Below, in pieces: positions 6,529 to 6,658 of a DNA stretch of 6,658 nucleotides (positions are counted from its first letter, which is position 1; every line of letters begins with the position of its first letter). Source of the stretch: Desulfatirhabdium butyrativorans. GTDB taxonomy: Bacteria; Desulfobacterota; Desulfobacteria; Desulfobacterales; DYRK01. The notes under the pieces were generated by a model that was not told where the DNA came from, searched no databases, and was given only the letters and a program-made list of their open reading frames with translations. The DNA lies in NCBI GenBank assembly GCA_020718785.1, contig DYRK01000330.1:1-6658 (forward strand), read 5' to 3'. The translations under genes and the position numbers were made by a program.

Positions 6529-6658
6529 TTACATAACTGCCTCTTTTTTCTTTGCAGACTTTTTCAGCTTTGAGCATACCTGCTTCAGCAAAGGTTTAAA
6601 GGCAAAATTCCCATTGCCGGTCTGAATTTTTTAAACCCAGAAGTTCTTTTCTCTTATT
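6529..6658 (-). pseudogene. Possible C-terminal end of an upstream gene, frame apparently broken at an A6 tract
   Basis: From the right edge one minus-strand frame encodes NKRKELLGLKNSDRQWEFCL and stops at 6596-6598. A second frame, one base further on, is open for 33 codons before a TAA at 6529-6531 and ends in a Lys-rich tail (SKLKKSAKKKEAVM). Removing one A from the A6 tract (6627-6632) joins them into a natural-looking tail, KELLGLK followed by IQTGNGNFAFKPLLKQV. I do not recognise the family. Short open frames like these occur by chance, so this may be plain intergenic DNA. If real, the gene ends 34 bases before the ATPase start. Confidence 0.3.

Noticed and set aside
6495..6658. Sigma-70 promoter for the ATPase gene
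   Set aside because: The region is AT-rich, so several loose -10-like hexamers occur, but none is paired with a convincing -35 at 16-18 bases.

Overview
The window reads as two complete or near-complete genes plus a fragment, all on the minus strand, from a Gram-negative-like bacterium. Base composition is balanced, with an AT-rich right end. Secreted SpvB/Rhs proteins, dockerin-type EF-hand loops and AAA-like ATPases with nuclease tails together would suit a Desulfobacterota-like (sulfate-reducer or relative) genome. That placement rests on family habits I recall, not on a diagnostic marker, and is weak.

Layout in the direction of transcription (right to left). (1) 6658-6529: an AT-rich stretch that may carry the C-terminal end of an upstream gene. 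Its reading frame appears broken at an A6 tract. (2) 6494-4905: a complete 529-residue protein with an N-terminal AAA-like/STAND-type ATPase (Walker A and B both visible) and a C-terminal PD-(D/E)XK nuclease-like domain. (3) 4904-4850: a 55-base spacer holding a REP-like palindrome, whose 3' arm ends 4 bases before the Shine-Dalgarno sequence of the next gene. (4) 4849-1: at least 1616 residues of one uninterrupted frame that runs off the left edge. Its order is a Sec signal peptide, an SpvB domain, six calcium-loop repeats of FG-GAP/VCBS type, a TcdB middle-N-like region, a long YD/Rhs repeat array interrupted by a dockerin-like insert, and the start of the Rhs junction (GPHAVT) at the window edge. 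The absent C-terminus is where proteins of this class carry their variable effector.

The large protein resembles a fusion of the B and C components of ABC (Tc) toxins, in which SpvB, propeller and YD repeats form a hollow shell around a toxic C-terminal tip. Here it carries its own signal peptide and no TcA component is visible. The ATPase-nuclease gene lies directly upstream on the same strand and could be co-transcribed, but its predicted cytosolic role gives no obvious functional link to an exported shell protein. The most distinctive points are the dockerin-like EF-hand placed inside the YD array and the hairpin abutting the ribosome-binding site. I do not claim a new system: the large gene's family is known, and its defining C-terminus lies outside the window.
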